44,967 nucleotides of DNA from Oscillospiraceae bacterium (GTDB taxonomy: Bacteria; Bacillota; Clostridia; Oscillospirales; Acutalibacteraceae), in NCBI GenBank assembly GCA_022508805.1, contig JAFLUM010000015.1, forward strand, positions 1 to 44,967, written 5' to 3'. Position 1 is the first letter of the stretch. Each line of letters begins with the position of its first letter. Both the position numbers and the translations under genes were made by a program. Below, in pieces: positions 23,944-32,319 of the stretch. The notes below the pieces were generated by a model. It saw nothing but the letters and a program-made list of their open reading frames with translations. It was not told the origin of the DNA and ran no database searches.

Positions 23944-25080
23944 ATGACAGAGTTAATTAAATATTGTATTGCCTTTATTATTAAGATTTCATGGAATATT
24001 CTCAGTCCCTTTATTCCCATAAAAAAGGGCAGAGTAGTTTTTGACAGTTATTTGGGTGAGCAGTACTCCTGCAATCCAAAGGCTTTATATGAATATTTTC
24101 TTCATAACGGCTCAGATAATTTTGAATATATTTGGGCGTTTCAAAATCCGGAAAAATTTTCTTTTTTGGCAGAAAATAAAAGCACAAAAATCTGCAAATA
24201 CCGTTCTCTCAGGCACAAATTTTATTCCTTTACCGCACAGATGATAGTTTTTAATTTCCACAGAACAAATGAAATGCCGTCACGTAAAGGTCAAATCCGT
24301 CTGCAGACTTGGCACGGCGGCGGATGTTACAAAAAGACAGGTAAAGGAATAGGCTACAACTCGAAAATCCACAATTGGGTATTGGAACGGCAGTCAAAAT
24401 ACGACATTACGCACTATGTTTCAAGCAGTCGGTTCTTTACGGATGAAGTAATTCATTCGCAATACGGCTTTCACGGAAATGTTTTGAGTATCGGTATGCC
24501 GAGAAATGATATACTGTTTTCTTTTAATAGCGAAATGCGTCAGTCTATCCGTGAAAAAATGAATATAACTCCCGAACAATTTGCGGTTTTATATGCCCCC
24601 ACTTACCGTGACAATGGAATACTGCCTGAAGCGTTAGATATAAACGGACTCACCGAAGCTGTAAAAAATCGATTTCAAAAAGATGCAGTCGTTTTGCTTC
24701 GCGAGCACAGGTTTTCAAAAGACTGCGAAACGCTTAAAGGTACTGTGGATGTTTCCGATTATCCCGATATACAGGAGCTTTTTATTGCCTGCGATATGCT
24801 GATTTCTGACTATTCTTCAGGTATTTGGGATTTTTCTTTTACACAAAAGCCTTGCTTGCTCTATACACCTGATTTGGACGGGTATGAAAAAATACGTGGA
24901 TTTGATAAAAATATTTATTCTTGGGGATTTCCCGTGTGCAAGGACAATGCAGAGCTGCAAAACAGTATACTGACCTTCAACGAAGATCAGTTTAAACTCA
25001 ATATGGACAAGCATCATGATGATTTAGGCTCCTTTGAGAACGGAACTGCCTGCAGTCAAATCTTGAAGCTGTTAGATTAG
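23944..25080 (+). CDS. CDP-glycerol glycerophosphotransferase (TagB/TagF family)
   Basis: A 378-residue single-domain member of the CDP-glycerol:poly(glycerophosphate) glycerophosphotransferase family. Ordered motifs are VVFDSYLGEQYSCNPKALYE near residue 30, RLQTWHGGGCYKKTG near 118 (the His-Gly acid/base loop), FAVLYAPTYRDNG near 215, LLREHRF near 258, and CDMLISDYSSGIWDFSF near 283 with the Asp-Tyr-Ser donor motif. An N-terminal hydrophobic stretch (residues 4-24) should tether it to the membrane. It probably primes or extends a glycerol-phosphate chain that the TagGH exporter moves. Alone among its neighbours it is monocistronic, with a sigma-A promoter and a strong terminator. Confidence 0.87.
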   Translation: MTELIKYCIAFIIKISWNILSPFIPIKKGRVVFDSYLGEQYSCNPKALYEYFLHNGSDNFEYIWAFQNPEKFSFLAENKSTKICKYRSLRHKFYSFTAQMIVFNFHRTNEMPSRKGQIRLQTWHGGGCYKKTGKGIGYNSKIHNWVLERQSKYDITHYVSSSRFFTDEVIHSQYGFHGNVLSIGMPRNDILFSFNSEMRQSIREKMNITPEQFAVLYAPTYRDNGILPEALDINGLTEAVKNRFQKDAVVLLREHRFSKDCETLKGTVDVSDYPDIQELFIACDMLISDYSSGIWDFSFTQKPCLLYTPDLDGYEKIRGFDKNIYSWGFPVCKDNAELQNSILTFNEDQFKLNMDKHHDDLGSFENGTACSQILKLLD

Positions 25081-25129
25081 AAATTGGGTTATCATTACGA
25101 ATATCCGTTATTTTGTTAGATTATAAAAA

Positions 25130-25170
25130 GACTGCAAGTCTACCTGTTTTGGTAACTTGCAGTCAATTTT
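25130..25170. terminator. Bidirectional terminator
   Basis: GACTGCAAGT / ACTTGCAGTC with an inner TACC/GGTA pairing, then a T-rich tail. It lies between convergent genes ending at 25080 and 25171. Confidence 0.85.
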
Positions 25171-26043
25171 TTATTTTTTATTCGGACTGTTTTTAAGGCC
25201 TCTTTTATCATATCTCTCCAAAAAAGAGTACTCAGTGTCATCCGTTTTGTATCCGGGGAAAGTATCAAGATTAACGGCGTGCAGGCTGTTAAAAATGCTT
25301 ATGTCAATATTCGGATTATCCTTTTTCAAGCTCTTAATAAGCATTTTCACTTCCTGCCGTTTGGAAATACCACCCTCATTATTGGCTTCAGTATAACTTT
25401 CGGTAAATCGGCAGGCACATTGAAGGAAATCGAGGGAATTATACCGCTTCCAGGCTATAATATCGTCCTCATGAACGCAGTAAAGTGGACGGATAAGCTC
25501 CATTCCCTCAAAATTTCGGCTGTGCAGCTTCGGGATCATTCCCTGTAGCTGAGAGCCGTAAAACATACTCATTACAGTGGTTTCAATAACGTCGTTAAAG
25601 TGATGACCCAGAGCTATTTTATTGCACCCAAGCTCCTGTGCCTTATGATACAGATGCCCCCGACGCATTTTAGCGCATAAATAGCAGGGGGATTTGTAGG
25701 TTTTGTTGGCAACGTCAAAAATATCGGTCTCAAAAACCGTTATCGGTATTTCCAACAGCTTTGCATTGTTTTCGATTTTCTGCCTGTTCAGCTCGTTATA
25801 CCCGGGGTCCATCACAAGAAATACAAGCTCAAAGGGTACTTCGCTGAAACGCCTGAGCATTTGCATAAGCTTCGCCAAAAGCATTGAATCTTTACCGCCG
25901 GAAATACAGACGGCTATTTTATCGCCCGACTGTATCAACTCATAGCGTTTAACAGCCGCAATAAAAGGACTCCATATCTCTTTACGGTATTTTTTTGTTA
26001 TGCTGCGTTCAATTTGCTCGCAGGCGGTCAATTCTCTTCTCAC
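25171..26043 (-). CDS. PP-loop ATPase, TtcA-like tRNA thiolation enzyme
   Basis: A 290-residue PP-loop protein of the TtcA/TtuA group, which adenylates a tRNA base and inserts sulfur using an iron-sulfur cluster. The ATP loop is AVCISGGKDSMLLAKL at about residues 43-58. CYLCAKMRRGHLY near 116 gives the CxxC pair, and LGHHFNDVIETTVMSMFYGSQL near 138 is the family helix. A later Cys pair (LQCACRF) near 210 completes a possible cluster set. The start is a GTG overlapping the stop of the preceding TcdA gene as GTGA. The exact base modified (2-thiocytidine 32 in TtcA) is inferred. Pairing with TcdA suggests a tRNA-modification operon. Confidence 0.85.
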   Translation of the reverse strand: MRRELTACEQIERSITKKYRKEIWSPFIAAVKRYELIQSGDKIAVCISGGKDSMLLAKLMQMLRRFSEVPFELVFLVMDPGYNELNRQKIENNAKLLEIPITVFETDIFDVANKTYKSPCYLCAKMRRGHLYHKAQELGCNKIALGHHFNDVIETTVMSMFYGSQLQGMIPKLHSRNFEGMELIRPLYCVHEDDIIAWKRYNSLDFLQCACRFTESYTEANNEGGISKRQEVKMLIKSLKKDNPNIDISIFNSLHAVNLDTFPGYKTDDTEYSFLERYDKRGLKNSPNKK

Positions 26044-26792
26044 AAAACCAAATCCTTTATCACTTCACCGGCAATTATCAGCCCCGCTACCGACGGAACA
26101 AAAGCGGTGCTCCCGGGCACCTGACGGCGTTGAGTGCATTTTCTCGCCGTACCGGGAGGGCAGATGCAGTGCTCGCGGCAGCTTATAGCCATATCGTCTA
26201 TGGGAGTCATCGGCGGCTCTTTTGAATAAACCACCTTCAGTTTTTTTATGCCGCGTCGGCGCAGCTCGTGACGCATAACCTTGGCAAGAGGACACATAGA
26301 GGTCTTGTAAATATCCGTGACCTCAAAAGCGGTGGCATCCAGCTTGTTACCCGCTCCCATACAGCTAATTATGGGCGTTCCTGCCTTTTCGGCGTTTTCT
26401 ACCAACGCCAGCTTGCCCGTCACGGTGTCGATAGCGTCGACAATATAATCATACTTTGCAAAATCAAATTGATCGGCAGTCTCGGGCGTGTAAAATGTCT
26501 TATAAGTGTTCACAACGGCTTTGGGATTTATCTCGTGTATTCTCTCAGCGGCAACGTCCACCTTGTATTGACCCACCGTTTTTACGGTAGCGTATATCTG
26601 TCTGTTTATATTGGTAAGACAGACCTTATCGTCGTCAATGAGGTCGACCGTGCCGATTCCCGAACGGACAAGCGCCTCAACGGTAAATCCGCCCACTCCG
26701 CCTATGCCGAACACGGCGACCCGTGATGCTGCCAGCCGTTCCATAGCCTCTTTACCTAAAAGAAGCTCCGTTCTTGAAAACTGATTGAGCAT
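26040..26792 (-). CDS. tcdA: tRNA threonylcarbamoyladenosine dehydratase (TcdA/YgdL)
   Basis: A 250-residue E1-like (ThiF/HesA fold) enzyme that cyclises t6A to ct6A at position 37 of tRNAs using ATP. The nucleotide motif AVFGIGGVGGFTVEALVRSG lies at residues 30-49, LIDDDKVCLTNINRQIYA near 56-73 is the family signature, and DYIVDAIDTVTGKLAL follows near 114. The C-terminal CREHCICPPGTARKCTQRRQ and PSVAGLIIAGEVIKDL match the YgdL branch, not MoeB. TAAGGAG lies ahead of the ATG, and a near-consensus promoter (TTGACA-17-TATACT) is upstream. The downstream TtcA-like gene overlaps by four bases. Confidence 0.9.
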   Translation of the reverse strand: MLNQFSRTELLLGKEAMERLAASRVAVFGIGGVGGFTVEALVRSGIGTVDLIDDDKVCLTNINRQIYATVKTVGQYKVDVAAERIHEINPKAVVNTYKTFYTPETADQFDFAKYDYIVDAIDTVTGKLALVENAEKAGTPIISCMGAGNKLDATAFEVTDIYKTSMCPLAKVMRHELRRRGIKKLKVVYSKEPPMTPIDDMAISCREHCICPPGTARKCTQRRQVPGSTAFVPSVAGLIIAGEVIKDLVL

Positions 26793-26834
26793 TTACCGTC
26801 TCTCCTTATAAACATATACATTTAATATGTTTAA

Positions 26835-26863
26835 AGTATATATTTTTTCACCTGCCTTGTCAA
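26835..26863 (-). promoter_or_regulatory. Promoter of the tcdA operon
   Basis: On the minus strand TTGACA (26858-26863), 17 bases, TATACT (26835-26840). Confidence 0.75.
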
Positions 26864-26906
26864 GAAAATCAGCAGGTGGAATAGCTGATTTAGAGCAAAT
26901 TTTCTA

Positions 26907-26935
26907 TTGCGCACATTGAAAGATTGTGATACAAT
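26907..26935 (+). promoter_or_regulatory. Promoter of the zinc-ribbon membrane protein gene
   Basis: TTGCGC (26907-26912), 17 bases ending in TGTGA, and TACAAT (26930-26935). Confidence 0.6.
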
Positions 26936-27034
26936 ATTTCACAGTGCTTTCGACGGCAATTTACAATTTTCGCGGCAATGGCTGATTGAGAAAATCAGTC
27001 CGCCTGTTGCTGAAATTTGGGAGGAACAATTCAG

Positions 27035-27976
27035 ATGTTAAACGCAAAAGCATGCAGTCAGCTTCTTGACGGCAATCTGACTGATCACAAAAAGTATATA
27101 TCAGGCACCTGCAGAGGCTTTTACATAACTGTCAGTCCGATGAAAAACGGAACGTACAACTTACAAATAAGCGCCCATTCAGACAACGATCCCGGGAATG
27201 CGGCTTTGCGTAACTTTGTTGAGTCCCGCAAAAACGTAACCAAGCAGATTCAGTCTGTCAACGTCTACAACAACACTGTTACTATCGTTCTGAAGGGCGT
27301 TGCCTTTTTGAATAAACTTCCGGCACATATAAATGAGGCGGTTATGCCGATTATTGACTACCTTACACAAAACGGTTATGCTTCCGGATGTATGCAGTGC
27401 GGAACACAAAACGCCCAAATCGGTTGCTACGATATTAACGGAGTGCACCATTACATGTGCAGCGAATGCGCCGGTAAGGTCGAAGGTGCTCTGTTTGACA
27501 GAAAACAGGAAATTTTGGCTCAAAAGAGTAAGCTTATTCCCGGTATTGTCGGTGCACTGCTCGGTTCACTGATCGGATGTGTGGCATATTTTATCATTTG
27601 GCAGTTTGGCTATATCGCAGCTATCGCCGGGTTGATTACAGCCGTCTGTGCGTTTGAGGGTTATAGAATGCTCGGAGGTGTGGTCGACAAAAAGGGCGTT
27701 TTTGCTTGCGTTCTTGTGATGATTTTTGCTGTTTTCTTTGCAAATAAACTCGTATGGGCATATGATGTATACGCGGAGTTAAAGGACTTCGATATTAGCT
27801 TCTTTGACTGCTACCGTTCTATAAACAATATCATCACAGAGTTCAATCTTACCGAAGATTATTACGTCTCTCTTGTTATGGCGTACGGTTTGACCGTTCT
27901 CGGCAGTGTGAGGAACATTATAAATGCGTTCAAATCAAGCACCGGCAGCTATAAGGTCAAGAAGATGACTGAATAA
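27035..27976 (+). CDS. Membrane protein with a zinc-ribbon-like Cys motif
   Basis: A 313-residue protein of unknown function. Residues ~1-115 form a soluble domain without recognisable motif. Near 120-150 two CxxC pairs (SGCMQCGTQ and YMCSECAGK) suggest a zinc ribbon. Four hydrophobic segments follow: GIVGALLGSLIGCVAYFIIW, FGYIAAIAGLITAVCAF, KGVFACVLVMIFAVFFA and YVSLVMAYGLTVLGSV. The tail is short and basic (SYKVKKMTE). Start ATG 27035 has GGGAGG at 27019-27024; the TTG at 27017 lies before that site. The gene stands alone between its own promoter and a strong terminator. A soluble domain plus a zinc ribbon and four helices is seen in several uncharacterised Firmicutes proteins. Confidence 0.65.
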   Translation: MLNAKACSQLLDGNLTDHKKYISGTCRGFYITVSPMKNGTYNLQISAHSDNDPGNAALRNFVESRKNVTKQIQSVNVYNNTVTIVLKGVAFLNKLPAHINEAVMPIIDYLTQNGYASGCMQCGTQNAQIGCYDINGVHHYMCSECAGKVEGALFDRKQEILAQKSKLIPGIVGALLGSLIGCVAYFIIWQFGYIAAIAGLITAVCAFEGYRMLGGVVDKKGVFACVLVMIFAVFFANKLVWAYDVYAELKDFDISFFDCYRSINNIITEFNLTEDYYVSLVMAYGLTVLGSVRNIINAFKSSTGSYKVKKMTE

Positions 27977-28020
27977 AACATCTCATAATCTTTTCAGGCA
28001 AATATATGTGAATAAAAGAA

Positions 28021-28057
28021 AAAAGTTCGGAAAACGAAATGCTTTCCGAACTTTTTT
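28021..28057 (+). terminator. Rho-independent terminator
   Basis: AAAAGTTCGGAAA / TTTCCGAACTTTT with a nine-base loop and a T run, 45 bases after the zinc-ribbon gene. Confidence 0.88.
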
Positions 28058-28157
28058 GGTTGTGTAAACAGTTTATATAACGATGGATTTAATTACTTAT
28101 ATTTGCCGATGATACCATATGCTAAAGCATATATTTTCAAGAAAAACGGACTTTGAA

Positions 28158-28186
28158 TTGACTGTTTGGCTTTAATTTGGTAAAAT
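28158..28186 (+). promoter_or_regulatory. Promoter of the DUF2809-KtrB-KtrA operon
   Basis: TTGACT (28158-28163), 17 bases ending TTTGG, and TAAAAT (28181-28186). Confidence 0.65.
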
Positions 28187-28227
28187 TATTCCATCATCAA
28201 TAAAAGGAATTTCCCAAAACGATTTTT

Positions 28228-28611
28228 ATGAAGAAGAAATCAAAAATCAGATTAGCTTATGTGGTCGCAACACTGTTGCTGATGATTACGGAAGTGCTTA
28301 TTGCGCTGTATGTACGTGATAATTTTATCAGACCCTATGTGGGAGATGTTTTGGCAGTTATTCTTATATATACATTTATAAGAATATTCATTCCCGAAAA
28401 ATGCCGTATATTGCCGATTTTGATATTTATCTTTGCCGCTTGTATCGAGATTTTGCAGTATTTTGACTTGGTGAGCATATTAGGTGTGGAAAACAATACC
28501 TTTTTAAGAATCCTCCTCGGCTCGGTATTCGACTTAAAAGATATAGTCTGTTATGCCGTCGGCTGCATAGTGTTGGGAATATATGAGATAATCAGAGTGA
28601 ATAAGAGGTGA
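28228..28611 (+). CDS. DUF2809 family small membrane protein
   Basis: A 127-residue protein with four predicted helices (RLAYVVATLLLMITEVLIAL, VGDVLAVILIYTFIRIF, ILPILIFIFAACIEILQYF, IVCYAVGCIVLGIYEII). The motif FIRPYVGDVLAVILIY followed by E-I-L-Q-Y-F is typical of DUF2809 proteins, whose function is unknown. The gene is first in an operon with the potassium uptake genes, four bases before KtrB. The ribosome binding site is weak: AAAGGAA sits about 19 bases upstream of the ATG. I have no alternative start. Confidence 0.75.
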   Translation: MKKKSKIRLAYVVATLLLMITEVLIALYVRDNFIRPYVGDVLAVILIYTFIRIFIPEKCRILPILIFIFAACIEILQYFDLVSILGVENNTFLRILLGSVFDLKDIVCYAVGCIVLGIYEIIRVNKR

Positions 28612-28615
28612 TAAT

Positions 28616-29953
28616 ATGGCAGATGCTATTCGCCGTAAAAGGCATTTAAGCTCATTTCAGATAATCATTATCGGTTTCGCGAGCCTTATTATAGTCGGCG
28701 CACTTTTGCTTATGCTGCCCTTTGCATCCAAAAGCGGCACGGTCACACCCTTTGACGAGGCTCTGTTCACCTCTACCTCTGCCGTGTGCGTGACGGGTCT
28801 TGTGGTGCACGACACCGCAAGCTACTGGTCGGTATTCGGGCAGGCGGTGATTTTAATACTTATTCAAATCGGCGGTATGGGTGTTGTAACCGTGGCGGCA
28901 TCGTTTGCGTTGCTTGCAGGCAGAAAAATATCCTTAATGCAACGAAATACAATGCGTGAGGCGATAGCCGCACCGAAAACGGGCGGAGTAGTCAAACTGA
29001 CAGGCTTTATCATAAAGGTAACGTTTGCCGTTGAACTGCTCGGCGCGGTCGTTATGATGCCCGTATTTTACCGCGATTTCGGTGCACGCGGAATATGGAT
29101 GGCGGTCTTCCATTCAATTTCCGCCTTCTGTAACGCAGGCTTTGACATAATGGGCACGGTTGAGGCTCCGTATGCCTCACTGACTGCCTATCATATGAAC
29201 CCTGTAATAAATATCACGCTGATGCTTTTAATTGTTTTCGGCGGTATCGGATTTCTCACGTGGGACGATATCCGTGAAAACCGTCTGCGCTTAAAGCGTT
29301 ACCGTATGCAAAGCAAGGTAATACTTGTAACAAGTGCAGTTCTTATCATTATGCCTGCGATTTATTTCTTTTTAAATGAGTATGCGGGATTGCCGCTTTC
29401 GGACCGTATTTTCACCTCGCTGTTCCAGTCCGTTACCACAAGAACTGCGGGCTTTAATACGGCGGATTTGACAGCGCTCAGCGGGGCAGGACAGGGTATT
29501 TTTATTTTGCTTATGCTCATCGGCGGTTCGCCGGGCTCTACGGCAGGCGGTATGAAAACCACCACGGTGGCGGTACTGTTTTTAAATCTGATAGCTGTAT
29601 TCCGCCGAAAAGGGGATGCCCAGTGCTTCGGGCGCAGAATCGAAAGCGAGGCTATCCGCAGTGCGGCTACAATTTTAATGATGTATCTTATGCTGCTTTT
29701 CGGCGGCGCGGTGACAATAAGCATTGCGGACAGGCTGCCAATGGGTGTCAGCCTGTTTGAAGCCGCTTCGGCTGTGGGCACGGTCGGATTGACCCTCGGT
29801 GTCACACCGAGTTTAAGTCTCATATCCCACATGGTTTTGATACTGCTGATGTTCCTCGGCAGGGTAGGGGGGCTTACATTTATTTATGCAACACTTTCTA
29901 CACGCGGCAACAGCATTTCTAAGCTGCCGCAGGAAAAAATAACGGTTGGATAA
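28616..29953 (+). CDS. ktrB: KtrB-type potassium uptake channel subunit
   Basis: A 445-residue TrkH/KtrB membrane subunit that carries K+ across the membrane, coupled to Na+ in Ktr systems. The four pore loops with the selectivity glycine are readable: TSAVCVTGL near residue 53, SAFCNAGFD near 172, TTRTAGFN near 279 and AVGTVGLTLG near 390. The repeated M1-P-M2 units around them give eight helices. The gating loop sequence LIGGSPGSTAGGMKTTT near 300 is conserved in the family. AGAGGTGATA precedes the ATG. The regulatory partner KtrA follows after 12 bases, forming the standard pair. Confidence 0.93.
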   Translation: MADAIRRKRHLSSFQIIIIGFASLIIVGALLLMLPFASKSGTVTPFDEALFTSTSAVCVTGLVVHDTASYWSVFGQAVILILIQIGGMGVVTVAASFALLAGRKISLMQRNTMREAIAAPKTGGVVKLTGFIIKVTFAVELLGAVVMMPVFYRDFGARGIWMAVFHSISAFCNAGFDIMGTVEAPYASLTAYHMNPVINITLMLLIVFGGIGFLTWDDIRENRLRLKRYRMQSKVILVTSAVLIIMPAIYFFLNEYAGLPLSDRIFTSLFQSVTTRTAGFNTADLTALSGAGQGIFILLMLIGGSPGSTAGGMKTTTVAVLFLNLIAVFRRKGDAQCFGRRIESEAIRSAATILMMYLMLLFGGAVTISIADRLPMGVSLFEAASAVGTVGLTLGVTPSLSLISHMVLILLMFLGRVGGLTFIYATLSTRGNSISKLPQEKITVG

Positions 29954-29965
29954 GGAGAATATACA

Positions 29966-30613
29966 ATGAAATCCATATTATTGATTGGAGTAGGCAGATT
30001 CGGCAAGCATATTGCCATACAGTTAAATCAGCTGGGTCATCAGGTTATGGCGGTCGATAATGACGAAGAGCGGGTGAACGAAATTCTGCCCTATGTGACA
30101 GATGCACAGATAGGTGACAGCAGAAACGCAGAATTTTTAAAATCCCTCGGCGTTAATAATTTCGACGTCTGCATCGTAGCCATCGCAAGCGATTTTCAAA
30201 GCTCGTTGGAAACTACTTTGAATCTTAAAGAGCTGGGAGCATCGCTTGTCGTTGCACGGGCGGCTCGTGATGTTCACGCAAAATTCCTGTTACGCAACGG
30301 TGCGGATGAAATACTGTATCCCGAAAAACAGCTGGCAAAATGGGCGGCTATCCGTTACGGCTCAGACCATATTCTCGACTACATTGAGTTGGACGAGACT
30401 CACGCAATTTTTGAGGTCCCCGTACCCAAGGGTTGGCTCGATAAAACTGTCGGTCAGCTTGATATCCGCAAAAAATACGGCTTTAATATAATGGCGGTCA
30501 AACAATACGGGAAAATGAACGCATCAGTCACCCCGGACACTCTTTTAACGTCCGATAAAACTTTGTTGGTTCTCGGCGAATACCACTCATTGCAAAAATA
30601 TTTCCATATCTAA
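29966..30613 (+). CDS. ktrA: KtrA-type RCK regulatory subunit of potassium uptake
   Basis: A 215-residue cytoplasmic RCK protein that gates KtrB by binding ATP/ADP (or NAD) and c-di-AMP. The N-terminal RCK domain has LLIGVGRFGKHIAIQL (Gly-x-Gly-x-x-Gly, residues 5-20) and the acidic VDNDEERV near 33. DAQIGDSRNAEFLKSLGV and FDVCIVAIASD follow as in KtrA/TrkA. Residues ~135-215 form the RCK_C domain, the usual c-di-AMP site. TAAGGAG lies a few bases upstream of the ATG, and a terminator follows the stop codon. Confidence 0.93.
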   Translation: MKSILLIGVGRFGKHIAIQLNQLGHQVMAVDNDEERVNEILPYVTDAQIGDSRNAEFLKSLGVNNFDVCIVAIASDFQSSLETTLNLKELGASLVVARAARDVHAKFLLRNGADEILYPEKQLAKWAAIRYGSDHILDYIELDETHAIFEVPVPKGWLDKTVGQLDIRKKYGFNIMAVKQYGKMNASVTPDTLLTSDKTLLVLGEYHSLQKYFHI

Positions 30614-30618
30614 TCAAA

Positions 30619-30660
30619 AACGGCAGCTTTCTTTTGAGAGCTGCCGCTGTTTTCTTATTA
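30619..30660. terminator. Terminator between ktrA and the carboxypeptidase gene
   Basis: CGGCAGCT / AGCTGCCG with a ten-base loop, A-rich before and T-rich after. It can serve both convergent genes. Confidence 0.8.
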
Positions 30661-30676
30661 TATAATCGGTATAAAA

Positions 30677-31873
30677 TTACTTATATTCGCTGGTGATACC
30701 GAAATAACTTTCCATCGTGATCCAATCTCCGCCGTTATAAAGCTTTTCTGCAAGGTCTGTTCCCACATAGCGGAAGTGCCACGGCTCATAGATATATCCC
30801 GTTTCATTGGTTTTTCCCTCAGGATACCGCAGAATAAATCCGTATTTATAGCAGTTAGCGGCAAGCCATTTGCCCTCGGGAGTTTTGGCAAAGGAGTTGC
30901 TGACACTGTTCACATCCATCGAGAGTCCTGACTGATGCTCGGAATGTCCCGGTCTTGCCGAATACGTATCTGCCGCTGCCTTTCCGTCCCTATTTGCATA
31001 TCTGTTATACAGACCTTTTTGATAATCGTAAGAACGGAAACCGCTTACAATATAGATATTCAGTCCCTCTGCCTTTGCGGCCGCTGCCATTGTATTAAAT
31101 GCCTTTTGAGTTTCGCCCGTAATACCGTTGCCGTAGCTTGAGGGGAGGGAATATGTTTTATTGGCGATCAAATATCCGTCAATATAAGTAACACCGTCTC
31201 TGGTTATACCCGAAAATCCCTTTGAGGTTGTAAAGGTTACGGTTTCGTATTTAGTTGTGGGTTCCTTTTCTGTTGAAGGAGTCGTAGGAGTCGGTTGAGT
31301 TACGGGAGCAACCGTAGCAACAACTTTTTCCTTTTCCTTTACCTTTAACGTGAATTCCTCTTCCGTCTTATTAGAACTTGAATCGCAGGCAACATATTTT
31401 AATGTATACTCACCGGGAGTTTTGAAATCATAGTCGCCTTCAATTGTCACGGTAATTTCTTCGTTAGAATTATCGGTAGCGCTGACGCCTTTCAACAGGT
31501 CGATTTCCTCACCCTCAGTGGTTTCCCAAAAATCGGTAAAGAGAATTTTCGGACTTTCACGGTCCACGACTGAAACATAATACACAGTCACATATTTCCT
31601 GCCAAAAGAGGGCTTGATTTCCAAATCAATGCTTTGTTTGCCAACCTTTGAGGTGTCGATCTCTGTCTTTTCTGTTAATATCTTACAGTTTTTCAGCGTC
31701 TTTATGAATTGATAATTATCGGCAGTTTCGTTAACGTTTACTTCAGGATTTTCATAAAATTCGATTACCACATGTTTTGATTCCATGTAAACAGTAAAAA
31801 CAGCACATGCCAAAAATACTGCAAAGATGAATACCGTTAAGCCTTTATTTTTACGTTTCTGTTTCCGTTTCAT
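30677..31873 (-). CDS. VanY-type D-alanyl-D-alanine carboxypeptidase with Ig-like domains
   Basis: A 398-residue membrane-anchored enzyme of the VanY/LAS metallopeptidase family, which trims the terminal D-Ala of peptidoglycan stems. An N-terminal anchor (GLTVFIFAVFLACAVFTVYM) follows a Lys/Arg-rich start. Residues ~40-190 hold a bacterial Ig-like or DUF5011 tandem (SIDLEIKPSFGRKYVTVYYV, FKTPGEYTLKYVACDSSSNK). A Thr/Pro linker follows near 200. The VanY core is SGFRSYDYQKGLYNRY, then HSEHQSGLSMDV near 310 (His and Asp zinc ligands), then EPWHFRYVG near 365 with the second His. ATG 31873 is preceded by AAAGAGG and by a promoter. The gene stands alone. Confidence 0.88.
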   Translation of the reverse strand: MKRKQKRKNKGLTVFIFAVFLACAVFTVYMESKHVVIEFYENPEVNVNETADNYQFIKTLKNCKILTEKTEIDTSKVGKQSIDLEIKPSFGRKYVTVYYVSVVDRESPKILFTDFWETTEGEEIDLLKGVSATDNSNEEITVTIEGDYDFKTPGEYTLKYVACDSSSNKTEEEFTLKVKEKEKVVATVAPVTQPTPTTPSTEKEPTTKYETVTFTTSKGFSGITRDGVTYIDGYLIANKTYSLPSSYGNGITGETQKAFNTMAAAAKAEGLNIYIVSGFRSYDYQKGLYNRYANRDGKAAADTYSARPGHSEHQSGLSMDVNSVSNSFAKTPEGKWLAANCYKYGFILRYPEGKTNETGYIYEPWHFRYVGTDLAEKLYNGGDWITMESYFGITSEYK

Positions 31874-31899
31874 ATTTAAACAACCTCTTTTCAATAAAA

Positions 31900-31928
31900 A
31901 GCATACTAAATTTTATAATATAAGTCAA
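31900..31928 (-). promoter_or_regulatory. Promoter of the carboxypeptidase gene
   Basis: On the minus strand TTGACT (31923-31928), 17 bases, TATGCT (31900-31905). Confidence 0.6.
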
Positions 31929-32078
31929 GGTGTGTTCATTCGCACAATATAATGTAATATTTACCGTTTAGCCGACAATATGTAGTTGTATTTGGTGATG
32001 AATTGTGTTTAAAGATAGAAAATGACAAAATTAACAAAAAATGGCGATTATAATAACGAAATTTTTATAAAAATATGG

Positions 32079-32107
32079 TAGACTTTTGCGTAATAAAGTG
32101 CTATAGT
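32079..32107 (+). promoter_or_regulatory. Probable promoter of the subtilase gene
   Basis: TAGACT (32079-32084), 17 bases, TATAGT (32102-32107). It implies a 5' leader of roughly 200 bases. Confidence 0.4.
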
Positions 32108-32202
32108 ATTAAAGATAGAAAAAGTATTCGTGTAGTATTATCTTTTTACAGGTTTTTGCACGAAAAATTTTTCCAAATCAAACAAATATCGAAGCTTTGG
32201 GA

Positions 32203-32240
32203 TGCAACGATGTCGGTTGGGGGGACAACCTATATCGTTT
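32203..32240 (+). promoter_or_regulatory. Leader stem-loop ahead of the subtilase gene
   Basis: AACGAT (32206-32211) pairs with ATCGTT (32234-32239), and inside it GGTTG (32215-32219) pairs with CAACC (32226-32230), leaving a G-rich loop. A second small pairing, GCCCCT/AGGGGT, lies at about 32272-32292. I matched these to no riboswitch class. They may stabilise the mRNA of this large secreted protein. Confidence 0.4.
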
Positions 32241-32319
32241 CATTCTGAAAAATCGGTGTTTGTCCAAATTCAGCCCCTTGTGTTTCAGGGGTGGCCATGA
32301 AATTGGAAAGGAGAAAAAT

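Noticed and set aside
32161-32319. A known riboswitch (such as cyclic di-GMP) ahead of the subtilase
   Set aside because: None of the conserved core words of the classes I know can be placed; only simple hairpins are visible.
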